Source of the DNA: Rathayibacter sp. VKM Ac-2879
GTDB taxonomy: Bacteria; Actinomycetota; Actinomycetes; Actinomycetales; Microbacteriaceae
Length of the DNA: 64,000 nucleotides
Direction: 5' to 3'
NCBI RefSeq assembly: GCF_015351245.1
Contig: NZ_JADKSO010000004.1
Span: 287,996 to 351,995, forward strand
Shown piece after piece: positions 42,657 to 50,629 of the stretch; position 1 is the stretch's first letter, and the number at the start of each line of letters is the position of its first letter. Below the pieces are notes generated by a model. The model searched no databases. It was not told the origin of the DNA and saw only the letters and a list, made by a program, of their open reading frames with translations. The position numbers were made by a program, and so were the translations under genes.

Positions 42657-44381
42657 TCAGTCGGTGCGCAGCCAGACCGTCGTGTCCGCGGGTAGAGCAG
42701 GCTCGCGCAGCTCCTCCGAGGACAGCACCACGGAGCCGACCGGCAGCTCGACCGGCGCGGAGCCCACGTTCGCGATCACCGTAATACCGCCATTACGGAA
42801 CGCCAGCACCTCATCGGGATAGCCGTCGAGCCACTCGACGGCCCCCGAGCCGAGATCGTCGGCCCGCCGGACGGCTAGGAGCGCACGGTACAGCTCGAGG
42901 GTCGAGCCCTCGACGCCCTCCTGCGAGTCTCGAGCGAACGGCGACCAGTCGCTCGGCTGCGGCAGCCAGGAGGCCCCCGTGGCGTTGAAGCCGTACGCGG
43001 GCGCATCGGCCTCCCACGGGATCGGCACGCGGCAGCCGTCGCGCCCGTAGCGCTCGCCGCCGGTGCGGAACCAGGTCGGATCCTGCCGTGCGGAGTCGGG
43101 CAGGTCGATTGCCTCGGGGAGCCCGAGCTCCTCTCCCTGGTAGAGGTAGGCGGAGCCTGGCAGCGCCAGCATCAGAGCCGTCGCGGCCCGCGCCCGGCGC
43201 AGCCCGAGCGCGGGATCCGGCAGCCCAGGCGTGCGTGGCCCGATCCCATAGCCCTGCGGATTCTCGGCGGTGAGCGCGAGGCGGCTCGCATGCCGCACCA
43301 CGTCGTGGTTCGACAGCACCCAGGTCGAGGGGGCGCCGACCGCGGCGAAGGCGCTCACGGACGCATCGATCGCGTCGCGCAGGGCCGGGCCACTCCACGG
43401 CGTCTCGAGATAGGCGAAGTTGAAGGCCTGGTGCATCTCGTCGGGTCGCACCCAGCGCGCGAGTTGTGAGAGCGGCTGCACCCACGCCTCCGCGCAGAGC
43501 ACGCGGTCGCCGGGGTAGTCGGCCAGAAGGGCGTGCCAGTCGCGGTAGATCTCGTGCACGCCGTCCTGTGCCCAGTAGGGGGCGGTCGCCGGGTGGTCGT
43601 CGTCGGGCCCGACCCCTCCCATCGAGCCGGAGTCGGCGGGCGGCGTGTAGTCGGGCAGTCCCTCGGCCTTGATCATGCCGTGCGCGACGTCGACGCGGAA
43701 GCCGTCGACTCCGCGGTCGAGCCAGAAGCGGAGGACCTCACGGAAGCGCTCGCGCACCCACTCGTTCGTCCAGTCGAAGTCGGGCTGCGACGTGTCGAAC
43801 AGGTGCAGGTACCACTGACCCGGCGTTCCGTCTGGCTCGGTCACCCTGGTCCATGCTGGGCCGCCGAACACCGACTCCCAGTTGTTGGGCGGTAGCTCGC
43901 CGGAGGCACCGCGGCCGTCGCGGAAGAGGTACCGCGCGCGCTCGGCACTGCCTGCCGGGGTGGCCAGTGCCTCCTGGAACCATCGGTGCGCGCTCGAGGA
44001 ATGGTTGGGCACGAGATCGACGATCACGCGGATCCCGAGGGCGTGCGCCCGCTCGAGCATCGCGTCGAAGTCGGCGAGGGTGCCGAAGAGCGGATCGACG
44101 TCGCAATAGTCGGCGACGTCGTAGCCTGCGTCGTTTTGGGGCGAGGTCATGAACGGCGAGAGCCAGATCGCGTCGACACCGAGCGTGGCCAGGCTCGGGA
44201 GCCGGGAGGTGATGCCGGGTAGATCGCCGATGCCGTCACCGCCAGCATCGGCGAAGGAGCGGGGGTAGATCTGATAGATGACCGCGGTGCGCCACCACTC
44301 GCCTGCTGGCCGGTTCTCGACCTCCGTGGAGGGGCCGGGGGAGTTCTCGGGCGCGCCGGAGAGAGCGGAGTCCAGGGTCAT
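42657..44381 (-). CDS. Alpha-glucosidase, GH13
   Basis: A 574-residue GH13 enzyme of the oligo-1,6-glucosidase/alpha-glucosidase type. The conserved regions are DLVPNHSS (region I), GFRVDVAHGM (region II, nucleophile Asp), VLCAEAWV (region III, acid/base Glu) and VLSNHDVVRH (region IV). No signal peptide, so it acts in the cytoplasm on imported maltose- or sucrose-type sugars. The TAAACT hexamer 7 bases before the ATG marks a leaderless start. No linked transporter is seen. Convergent with the M23 gene, 17 bases apart. Confidence 0.94.
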   Translation of the reverse strand: MTLDSALSGAPENSPGPSTEVENRPAGEWWRTAVIYQIYPRSFADAGGDGIGDLPGITSRLPSLATLGVDAIWLSPFMTSPQNDAGYDVADYCDVDPLFGTLADFDAMLERAHALGIRVIVDLVPNHSSSAHRWFQEALATPAGSAERARYLFRDGRGASGELPPNNWESVFGGPAWTRVTEPDGTPGQWYLHLFDTSQPDFDWTNEWVRERFREVLRFWLDRGVDGFRVDVAHGMIKAEGLPDYTPPADSGSMGGVGPDDDHPATAPYWAQDGVHEIYRDWHALLADYPGDRVLCAEAWVQPLSQLARWVRPDEMHQAFNFAYLETPWSGPALRDAIDASVSAFAAVGAPSTWVLSNHDVVRHASRLALTAENPQGYGIGPRTPGLPDPALGLRRARAATALMLALPGSAYLYQGEELGLPEAIDLPDSARQDPTWFRTGGERYGRDGCRVPIPWEADAPAYGFNATGASWLPQPSDWSPFARDSQEGVEGSTLELYRALLAVRRADDLGSGAVEWLDGYPDEVLAFRNGGITVIANVGSAPVELPVGSVVLSSEELREPALPADTTVWLRTD

Positions 44382-44388
44382 AGTCTCG

Positions 44389-44394
44389 AGTTTA
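44389..44394 (-). promoter_or_regulatory. -10 element (TAAACT), leaderless GH13 gene
   Basis: On the minus strand TAAACT ends 7 bases before the ATG at 44381. It sits 32 bases from the divergent -10 at 44426. Confidence 0.6.
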
Positions 44395-44425
44395 TCGGGC
44401 GGAATCGCGGCGTCCCCGTGGCAGC

Positions 44426-44431
44426 TAGGGT
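44426..44431 (+). promoter_or_regulatory. -10 element (TAGGGT), leaderless small membrane gene
   Basis: TAGGGT ends 6 bases before the ATG at 44438. Confidence 0.55.
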
Positions 44432-44437
44432 CGAGGG

Positions 44438-44671
44438 ATGACCGCCGAGACTCCCGAGGAGGCCCGCGCCCGTCGGCGCCGAGCGCTGCTCTGGGTCGTC
44501 CCCCTCCTGATGCTGCTCATCGGGGGACTCGTCGCGCTGACTCTGGCGATCGGGGGCTTCGCGCTCCGCAGCATGACGGCATCCGAGGGTCCGCACGCGG
44601 ACGTCACCCTGGCGCGCACTACGCCTTCCACGTCGTCTCTTTCGGCGGCATCGTGCGCTGCGTGCGCTTAG
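44438..44671 (+). CDS. Small single-pass membrane protein, possibly truncated
   Basis: A 77-residue reading frame: acidic/basic N-terminus (MTAETPEEARARRRRALL), a strong hydrophobic helix (~18-42), then a short tail that ends in a Ser/Ala/Cys run. The tail is low quality. Near the end another frame reads HYAFHVVSFGGIVRC, which looks more protein-like, so the gene may be frameshifted or fused to foreign DNA here. It marks the left edge of the poorly coding patch. Function unknown. Confidence 0.55.
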   Translation: MTAETPEEARARRRRALLWVVPLLMLLIGGLVALTLAIGGFALRSMTASEGPHADVTLARTTPSTSSLSAASCAACA

Positions 44672-44923
44672 TTCACGGAGAACCTCGACCGCAAGGAAGC
44701 TTTGCTCGTCCTCACGTCGAGAGGGCCCGAGTTCTGATGCCGTCATGTTCACGTGCGTCGAAGTTTTCTGTACTTCAGCCTCGTAACACGTCATGACGCG
44801 TCCTCCGCGCTCATCAGGGAACTCCTTGTCTACTCGTCCCGTAGGGGAATTGGGTGGCCAGCGGCGTGAGAAGCAGGGGCGAGGGGCGACGGGGCGAGGT
44901 AGACACGCGTTCGTTCGAGGAGG
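44672..44923. other. Non-coding stretch at the edge of an accessory patch
   Basis: No credible gene, hairpin or repeat was seen over these ~250 bases. Open frames exist on both strands but look like GC-driven shadows. Confidence 0.4.
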
Positions 44924-45337
44924 ATGATGCGTCTTCCGCGAGCGCAGCAACTCAAGCTCGGCGTCGGGGAGTTCGAGCGGGCGTGGTTCTTGGGAACTCT
45001 TCCGCTCCTGAACGATGTCGGCGCGAGCGAGGGCCGGATCGACACGGTCTCGATCCGGTTCATTGGTGATGACGTCGAGCGCACAGCTCTCGACCGGCAC
45101 GGGAAGCACGTATACCGCTCGCAGTGGACGGTGAGACAGGCATCGCCGGGCTTGCTTGTCTCTGAGACGTCCTTTCCGTTGAGTGTGGCGATGAAGCTGC
45201 CGCGACTCGTGGAAGCGACAGTGGCATTCCATGGATGGCCTGAGCTGCGATTCGTGACCGGAGGCATCCCCGAGGAGGTGTCCGCTGCTCGTGCGGCAGT
45301 CTTCGGCTCGAGGGGGCTCGTCGCTTCGTCCCGGTAG
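44924..45337 (+). CDS. Hypothetical protein, unrecognised
   Basis: A 137-residue frame with protein-like composition: QQLKLGVGEFERAWFLGTLP, IDTVSIRFIGDDVERT, PELRFVTGGIPEE. No signal peptide or membrane helix. The sequence GAGGAGG touches the first of two tandem ATGs (44924 and 44927), so the second may be used. The opposite strand has a longer frame (44830-45537) but its composition is poor. It lies in the accessory patch with no family match that I recognise. Confidence 0.5.
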   Translation: MMRLPRAQQLKLGVGEFERAWFLGTLPLLNDVGASEGRIDTVSIRFIGDDVERTALDRHGKHVYRSQWTVRQASPGLLVSETSFPLSVAMKLPRLVEATVAFHGWPELRFVTGGIPEEVSAARAAVFGSRGLVASSR

Positions 45338-45466
45338 CGCGAGAGACGTGCGTATGGTCGTCCGGGGATCGTCTTATGGCCCGCTCGCCGATCGTCGTGC
45401 GGGCGCTCTTCGCCGTTCGGTACAGGCAGTGGTGTGAACACACTGATGACGCGGCATGATGGCGTC

Positions 45467-45871
45467 ATGAGAAGAATCCGATTCAGCAGTCCAGGCTGGG
45501 ACGAGGACTCCGAAGTGGAAACGCCGTTTGAGACCACGCGGGGAGAAAATAGGCGCGAAGCAGGAGCAAAATTTGTAGCGATAACGCTTACCTGTCTCTC
45601 TGTCGTTCCCGCATCGATTCTTGCCCTCCTGTTCTTCCTTGTCAGGCTTCCTCCTCTGGACCGGGATGACTACCCTGACTGGACGCCGCCCGCCGTTTCG
45701 AGCGTGGCACCGTGGCTACTGCTGTTTCTGTTCCCACCTCTCATTAAAGGTGTGATCAGCCGAATAGTTGGCGGTCGCGACAGCCTTCATGGCTTGTGGC
45801 ATCACTGTATGATTTGCTTCCTTGTCATGACGCCGTTCCTCGTCTTTTCGGCGTTATGTCTACTGCCCTAA
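45467..45871 (+). CDS. Two-helix membrane protein, lower GC than neighbours
   Basis: A 134-residue protein with a polar N-terminus (RIRFSSPGWDEDSEVETPFE) and about three hydrophobic segments (~40-58, ~80-95, ~112-132). Codon choice is more A/T-rich at third positions (aaa, gta, ata, tta) than in the flanking genes, which suggests foreign origin. ATG at 45467 has CATGAT 6 bases upstream; a GTG at 45434 would add 11 residues. Function unknown. Confidence 0.55.
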   Translation: MRRIRFSSPGWDEDSEVETPFETTRGENRREAGAKFVAITLTCLSVVPASILALLFFLVRLPPLDRDDYPDWTPPAVSSVAPWLLLFLFPPLIKGVISRIVGGRDSLHGLWHHCMICFLVMTPFLVFSALCLLP

Positions 45872-45993
45872 CCAGTGAGACCGTGTGTGCAGTCGCGGAC
45901 GCACCGCGGCGGATGAAGGCGGCGGGCCGGCAACGCGCGGTTGGCGCACGGCGACTTGTCTCTCGATCCTGTGGGTGGTCGACGACGATCCGG

Positions 45994-46986
45994 CTAGCGC
46001 TGACCCAGGGCGCTGAGGAGTGACCCCTCGTCTGCGTCTTCCAGCCCAGCTTTCATCTCTTCGGCTGGCGCGGATTCGCGCCAGGAGAGCCCGTCGCGCA
46101 ACGTTTCTTCGAGAGGCCGTAGGGACAGCCCCGTCGCCACAGCGCGAGTATTCGAACGGCCGTTGAAGCCATACCAAGAACGATCCATCAGCCACAGAGG
46201 CATCGAGCGAGGGCCGCCCCACTCCGCGACGTCGTGGTCTTGCAGCCACTGCTCGGGCGCGCGCACGGCAACTGCCGAGCTGTGGGCTGCGCGATGGGCG
46301 GCGGCAAGGTGCTCGGGAAGGGCGACCGCCGACCCCGTCGCGTTGTAAACGCCGGATGCAGCCCGCTCAATGCACCGAACGAGCCACTGAGCCAGGTCGC
46401 GAACATCTATGACGGCAACCGGAAGGTCAGGAGCGTCCGGAGTAAGCACCGAGCCCTCCCTGGCGGGGTGAGCAAAACGCCAGGGCCAGTACGTGGTGCG
46501 CTGCGTGTGGTCGCCTGGACCACCGATAAGCCCTGCACGAGCGATCAAGGAACGGTCAGCGCCAAAGGTGGCGAGAACTGCGTTCTCGCACGCGACCTTT
46601 GCGGGGCCATACTCTTCCGGGTCCGAGAAGGTATCTGCAAGCAACGGCTCGTTCAGCGGGGCGCTTTCGTCTGCACCGACCTCGTCCTGGGAGGCATAGA
46701 CGTTGCCGGTCGAAACGAAGAGGTAGCGGTCAACCAAGGAGGCGAGGTCGCGGACAGCTCGACGCACATGCCCGGGCTGTCGAGCCACATCGACGACGGC
46801 ATCCCATCTTTGCCCCGTGAGAGGCCGCAAGGCATCGTCCAGGTCGCGGTTGAGGTTTACCACTCGCGCGCCCTGTGGTGCGTCGGACCCCCGCGCTGCG
46901 CAGGTGACATCGTGGCCTCGAGCTAGGAGAGTTTTCGCGATCTCGTGACTAAGCCATGCCGTACCGCCCAGGACCAGAATCTTCAT
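45994..46986 (-). CDS. NAD-dependent epimerase/dehydratase family protein
   Basis: A 330-residue extended SDR. LGGTAWLSHEIAKTLLARGHD is the Rossmann start (GGTxxxS variant), YLFVSTGNVYAS has the serine region, and a Tyr-x3-Lys is seen at EYGPAKVACE. DVRDLAQWLVRCIE and ASGVYNATG match sugar-nucleotide or reductase-like members that act as loners. The substrate is unknown. It runs on the minus strand inside the accessory patch; its last codons form one copy of a 15-base inverted repeat. An AAGTCT hexamer sits 6 bases before the ATG. Confidence 0.85.
   Translation of the reverse strand: MKILVLGGTAWLSHEIAKTLLARGHDVTCAARGSDAPQGARVVNLNRDLDDALRPLTGQRWDAVVDVARQPGHVRRAVRDLASLVDRYLFVSTGNVYASQDEVGADESAPLNEPLLADTFSDPEEYGPAKVACENAVLATFGADRSLIARAGLIGGPGDHTQRTTYWPWRFAHPAREGSVLTPDAPDLPVAVIDVRDLAQWLVRCIERAASGVYNATGSAVALPEHLAAAHRAAHSSAVAVRAPEQWLQDHDVAEWGGPRSMPLWLMDRSWYGFNGRSNTRAVATGLSLRPLEETLRDGLSWRESAPAEEMKAGLEDADEGSLLSALGQR
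45997..46011. repeat. 15-bp inverted repeat, left copy
   Basis: GCGCTGACCCAGGGC, inside the last codons of the epimerase gene, matches the reverse complement at 47273-47287 exactly. Together they bracket about 1.26 kb. Confidence 0.55.
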
Positions 46987-47120
46987 GGTTGCAGACTTCC
47001 ACAGTTCGATCATCACGCTCAGCTCGTTCGCCGAGAGACGAACCAGCGATCAGGAACGTGGGACTGTTGAGGGTTCGGTTGACTCCTGACATGCGGTGGC
47101 CGTTGATCGCGGCTGGAGGA

Positions 47121-47205
47121 ATGGCAGTTATGCATGGGCCGTGTCCGGAGGAGTTCTGCCGGGATGTCGTCGCTGTGGTGCGGAGAGGTGAGGCCAGGAT
47201 TCACG
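47121..47205 (+). mobile_element. Transposase OrfA-like remnant (IS3-type?)
   Basis: The frame reads PEEFCRDVVAVVRRGEARI after an ATG. This resembles the start of small transposase subunits of the form P-x-EFRRDVV-x-VARKGEAP, common in actinobacterial IS3-like elements. Only about 30 residues match, the rest has drifted or is lost, and no full element or target duplication is seen. Confidence 0.45.
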
Positions 47206-47272
47206 AAACAAGCGTTCTTCGCCTGGAAGAAGCGGCCCTTCTCCGACCGACGGGCTCTCCTGGCGCTAATCA

Positions 47273-47287
47273 GCCCTGGGTCAGCGC
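47273..47287. repeat. 15-bp inverted repeat, right copy
   Basis: GCCCTGGGTCAGCGC is the exact reverse complement of 45997-46011. Beyond the 15 bases the match continues only with gaps (TGA..AG). Confidence 0.55.
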
Positions 47288-47304
47288 CTCAACCGAGAGC
47301 TCCT

Positions 47305-47703
47305 TCAGGTCGTCAGCTCCCCGCCCTCGGGCCGAGCCTCGTCGTCGGCGCGCGCCTCGTCGTCGGCCCGGCTGACTGCCTCCGCGAGCTCGTCGACTAC
47401 CAGGAGCCCGGTCGAGACCGACTCGGCCCGGTAGGCCGCCCGGCCGACCATGTGTGCCGACACAGGCACGGTGAGCAATTGGAACCCGATCACCAGCACG
47501 ATCGTCCCGGCCGCCGCGAAACCCGGATTGCGGATCGCCACCGCCAGCATCACGCAGATCAGCCCGAGCACTTGCGGCTTCGTGCCCGCGTGCATTCGCG
47601 ACAGCAGGTCATCGAAGCGCAGCAGCCCGATGGCGGCGACGAGCGAGAGCAGCGCGCCGACGATCAGCAGCACGGCGGTCACGGTGTCGAGAACGATGTC
47701 CAC
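47305..47703 (-). CDS. mnhG: Na+/H+ antiporter subunit G
   Basis: A 132-residue Mrp/Mnh subunit G: an N-terminal helix (VTAVLLIVGALLSLVAAIG), RFDDLLSRMHAGTKPQVLGL, and a final helix. The LRFDDLLSRMHAGTK segment is the family signature. A C-terminal hydrophilic tail (~100-132) with a repeated ADDEA unit is longer than usual. GTG at 47703 has AGGAGG 8 bases upstream. It is last in the mnhACDEFG operon, 1 base after mnhF. Confidence 0.9.
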   Translation of the reverse strand: MDIVLDTVTAVLLIVGALLSLVAAIGLLRFDDLLSRMHAGTKPQVLGLICVMLAVAIRNPGFAAAGTIVLVIGFQLLTVPVSAHMVGRAAYRAESVSTGLLVVDELAEAVSRADDEARADDEARPEGGELTT

Positions 47704-47704
47704 C

Positions 47705-47971
47705 TCAGTCCTCCTCCCGGTTGGCCATGAACTTCGCGACGCTGATCGAGCCGAATACCGCGAACAGGGCCAGCCCGAGCGCCACCGGCAGTGTGCGCGC
47801 GTGATGGTTGACTGCCATCTCGGCACCGATCCCGCAGATGATCGTCGCGACGAGGACATCGGCTGCCACCACCCGGTCGAGCACCGAGGGCCCGCGGAGA
47901 ATGCGCATCAGCGAGAGCACGCTCGCGACTCCGAACACCGGCACCAAGATCCAGACTAGCCACTCGATCAT
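47705..47971 (-). CDS. mnhF: Na+/H+ antiporter subunit F
   Basis: An 88-residue subunit with three hydrophobic helices and the family motif RGPSVLDRVVAADVLVA in the second loop/helix. It is a small structural subunit of the Mrp antiporter. It overlaps mnhE by 4 bases. Confidence 0.92.
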   Translation of the reverse strand: MIEWLVWILVPVFGVASVLSLMRILRGPSVLDRVVAADVLVATIICGIGAEMAVNHHARTLPVALGLALFAVFGSISVAKFMANREED

Positions 47972-48540
47972 CGGACCACCCCCGCGTCCGCGCCCAGCGG
48001 CTGATCGACCCGGTGCACGTCCTCACGCGAGCCGATGGCGCGGACGATGCGCGCCTCCGTCCGGAGCACCGTGCGGCGCACCTCGTCGATGCGCTCGCCC
48101 TCGTCGTGGGTGACGCCGAGGACATGCAGATAGAGCACATTCTGTTGCGGGTCGACGTCGATCACCAGCGAGCCCGGGACCAGGGAGACGGCTTCGGTGG
48201 TCCACACGAGCATCCCCTCGGAACGGCTGCGCAGGCGGACGGCGACGATCGCGTTGTGCACAGGCACCGGCAGCGTGAGGATCTGCCACGACACTCGGAC
48301 CGAGGCGACCGCGATGTCGACCAGGAGGTGCACCAGGAACACGAGCGCCCGCCAGGGGTTCACCCGGTTCGAGAACTCCACCGGCGGGAGGTAGAAGACG
48401 CGCGTGATGACGAGGGCGACGAGGAAGCCCGAGACGATAGAGAGCACCGAGACGTCGTCCCAGAGCAGCACCCAGATGCCGACGAGGGTCACGAACATCG
48501 CGAAGCGGTTCCAGAAGTCGACTCGGCGGCGCGGGCTCAT
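47968..48540 (-). CDS. mnhE: Na+/H+ antiporter subunit E
   Basis: A 190-residue subunit. N-terminal hydrophobic helices (~12-48) are followed by a hydrophilic domain with VSWQILTLPVPVHNAIVAV and the MnhE signature PGSLVIDVDPQQNVLYLHVL. It is part of the membrane antiporter complex. Overlaps mnhF and mnhD by 4 bases each. Confidence 0.92.
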   Translation of the reverse strand: MSPRRRVDFWNRFAMFVTLVGIWVLLWDDVSVLSIVSGFLVALVITRVFYLPPVEFSNRVNPWRALVFLVHLLVDIAVASVRVSWQILTLPVPVHNAIVAVRLRSRSEGMLVWTTEAVSLVPGSLVIDVDPQQNVLYLHVLGVTHDEGERIDEVRRTVLRTEARIVRAIGSREDVHRVDQPLGADAGVVR

Positions 48541-50132
48541 CGAGGCCCCTCCTCACCGAAGGACGAGTCGCGGTAGACGGTCGCGATGTAACTCGCGGGG
48601 TCGACGATCGCGTTCGCCGCGCGCGCGCTCGCGTCGTAGAGCGGGCCCGCGCCGACCGTGAGCGCCACGCCCACGACCACCATCCCGGCGGTGGCCAGCA
48701 CCATCATCGGAGGCGAATGGCGCGTGCGGATGCTGCCCGTGTCGTGCGGGTCCTCCTGCAACTGGTTGATGAGCGGCGACTCATAGCCGGGCACCTCCTC
48801 CTGTCGACGCCAGAACGCCATGTTCCACACCCGCGCGACGGCGTACAGAGTGAGCAGGGAGGTGATCGCTCCGGCCCCGATGACCGCCCAGATCAGCCAT
48901 GACGGCGTGACGACGGCCGATTCCGTGCCGGCGACGAAGAGGCCGACCTTGCCGAGGAAACCGGTGAACGGGGGGATGCCTCCGAGGTTCATCGCGGGGA
49001 CGAAGTAGAGCAGCGCCAGCAGCGGCGAGGCCTTGAGTAGCCCGCCCAGGCGCAGGATCGACGTCGTGCCTCCGACCCGCTCGATCAGCCCTGTCGCCAA
49101 AAAGAGGGTGGTCTGCACCGTGATGTGGTGGATCACGTAGAAGATCGTCGCCGCGTATCCGGCGGTGGTGCCGATCGCGATGCCGAACACCATGTAGCCG
49201 ATGTGCGAGACCAGGGTGAACGAGAGCATCCGCTTGATGTCGGCCTGCGCGACGGCACCGAGGATGCCGACGATCAGCGTGAGCAGCGCCACCACCATCA
49301 GCATGTCGCTCAGCCTGCCGCCGGGGAACAGGAGGGTCTCGGTGCGGATCAGCGCGTAGACGCCGACCTTGGTGAGCAGGCCGGCGAAGACCGCCGTGAC
49401 GGGGGCCGGGGCCGTCGGGTACGAGTCGGGGAGCCAGAACGACAGCGGAAACACGGCCGCCTTGATCCCGAAGCCCAGCAGCAGCACGACGTGCAGCACG
49501 AGCTGCACGTCGGCGGGCAGCTCGGCGATGCGGATCGAGAGTTGCGCCATGTTGACGGTGCCGGTCGCTCCGTAGAGGAGACCGATCGCCGACAGGAAGA
49601 ACACGCTCGAGACGAGGCTCACGACGACATAGGTCGTGCCCGCTCGCAGCCGGGGCGCCGTGCCACCGAGCGTGATGAGCACATAGCTCGCCGCGAGCAG
49701 GATCTCGAAGCCGACGTAGAGGTTGAACAGGTCACCCGCGACGAAGGCGTTGAGGATTCCCGCCGAGAGGATCAGGTAGGTGGGGTGAAAGATCGTCACC
49801 GGCGTCTCACGGTTGCCGTCGGCCAGGCCCTGCCCGACAGAGAACAGCAGCACCGCGAGCAGCGTGATCGAGGTGATCACGAGCATCAGGGCGGCGAGCG
49901 GATCGACGACCAGCACGATTCCCCACGGCGGCTCCCAGCCGCCCACGTAGACCGCGCTGCCGCCCGTATCGCCCACGAGCACCAGCACGAGGAGAACCGA
50001 GGAGATCACGAGCACGGTCGAGAGCGTCACGATGGTGACGAGGATCTGGGCGCGCCGGTGGCGGCCAAGAATGAGCGCCAGCGCGGCCCCGAGGAGGGGG
50101 AGGGTCACGACGAGCGGGATCAGGATGGTCAT
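48537..50132 (-). CDS. mnhD: Na+/H+ antiporter subunit D
   Basis: A 531-residue NuoN/MrpD-type proton-translocating protein with about 14 hydrophobic helices. The complex I-like core has LYVGFEILLAASYVLITLGG (conserved Glu), YPTAPAPVTAVFAGLLTKVGVYAL (conserved Lys/Pro), and the VSHIGYMVFGIAIG loop. It is a main ion-translocating subunit of the Mrp complex. Overlaps mnhC and mnhE by 4 bases each. Confidence 0.95.
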   Translation of the reverse strand: MTILIPLVVTLPLLGAALALILGRHRRAQILVTIVTLSTVLVISSVLLVLVLVGDTGGSAVYVGGWEPPWGIVLVVDPLAALMLVITSITLLAVLLFSVGQGLADGNRETPVTIFHPTYLILSAGILNAFVAGDLFNLYVGFEILLAASYVLITLGGTAPRLRAGTTYVVVSLVSSVFFLSAIGLLYGATGTVNMAQLSIRIAELPADVQLVLHVVLLLGFGIKAAVFPLSFWLPDSYPTAPAPVTAVFAGLLTKVGVYALIRTETLLFPGGRLSDMLMVVALLTLIVGILGAVAQADIKRMLSFTLVSHIGYMVFGIAIGTTAGYAATIFYVIHHITVQTTLFLATGLIERVGGTTSILRLGGLLKASPLLALLYFVPAMNLGGIPPFTGFLGKVGLFVAGTESAVVTPSWLIWAVIGAGAITSLLTLYAVARVWNMAFWRRQEEVPGYESPLINQLQEDPHDTGSIRTRHSPPMMVLATAGMVVVGVALTVGAGPLYDASARAANAIVDPASYIATVYRDSSFGEEGPR

Positions 50133-50629
50133 CGCTCCTCCTCCCTGTCGTCGGTCATGGCGCTCTCGCCATGCTGGTCTGCTGTGCCCTCGTCGCTCGA
50201 CTCGAGCAGGATGTCGAGGGCCCTGTCGTCGGCCGTCGTCTGCGCCGAGATGCCGGCGGCTTCGGCGCGGACGGACGTGTCGGTCTCGTCGTCCTCGACC
50301 TGGTCGGCGTTGGCGAGTCGCCAGCGCCGATAGATCATCGCGAGGAGAAAGGCGGAGACTCCGAAGGTGATGACGATCGCCGTCAGGATGAGCGCTTGCG
50401 GCAGCGGATCCGCCATCGCGGCAGCCATCTGCTCGTAGGAGCGGCCGTCGGCGGTGACGAAGGGCGCGTCTCCGGATCGGCCGGCCATCAGCAGGATCAG
50501 GATGTTGGTCGCGTTGCCGACGAGGAGGAACCCGATCAGGATGCGGGTGAGGCTGCGTTCGAGCATCTGATAGACGCCCGCCGCGTACATCACCGCCATC
50601 ACGACGACGAGGACGAGGGTGATGCTCAC
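50129..50629 (-). CDS. mnhC: Na+/H+ antiporter subunit C
   Basis: A 166-residue NuoK-like subunit. Three hydrophobic helices include VYQMLERSLTRILIGFLLVGNATNILIL, with the conserved Glu, and DPLPQALILTAIVITFGVSAF. A long acidic C-terminal tail (~120-166) is an addition not needed by the fold. GTG at 50629 is used; the much longer upstream frame is a shadow of mnhA. Confidence 0.92.
   Translation of the reverse strand: MSITLVLVVVMAVMYAAGVYQMLERSLTRILIGFLLVGNATNILILLMAGRSGDAPFVTADGRSYEQMAAAMADPLPQALILTAIVITFGVSAFLLAMIYRRWRLANADQVEDDETDTSVRAEAAGISAQTTADDRALDILLESSDEGTADQHGESAMTDDREEER

Larger units (their letters stand above)
46987..47304. other. Gap with transposase remnant and inverted repeat
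   Basis: About 318 bases without an intact gene between the epimerase and mnhG. The features seen are a short transposase-like reading frame (47121-47205) and the right copy of the 15-bp repeat (47273-47287). Confidence 0.5.

Noticed and set aside
45427-45445. Operator-like CAGTG...CACTG with TGTG..CACA inside, before the two-helix protein
   Set aside because: The inner and outer arms have different centres of symmetry, so it is not a proper palindrome.
44830-45537. Long minus-strand frame (235 codons) opposite the 44924 gene
   Set aside because: Its composition (Ser/Arg/Pro-rich, few hydrophobic patterns) looks like a GC-driven shadow, while the plus strand frame has better protein character and a ribosome site.
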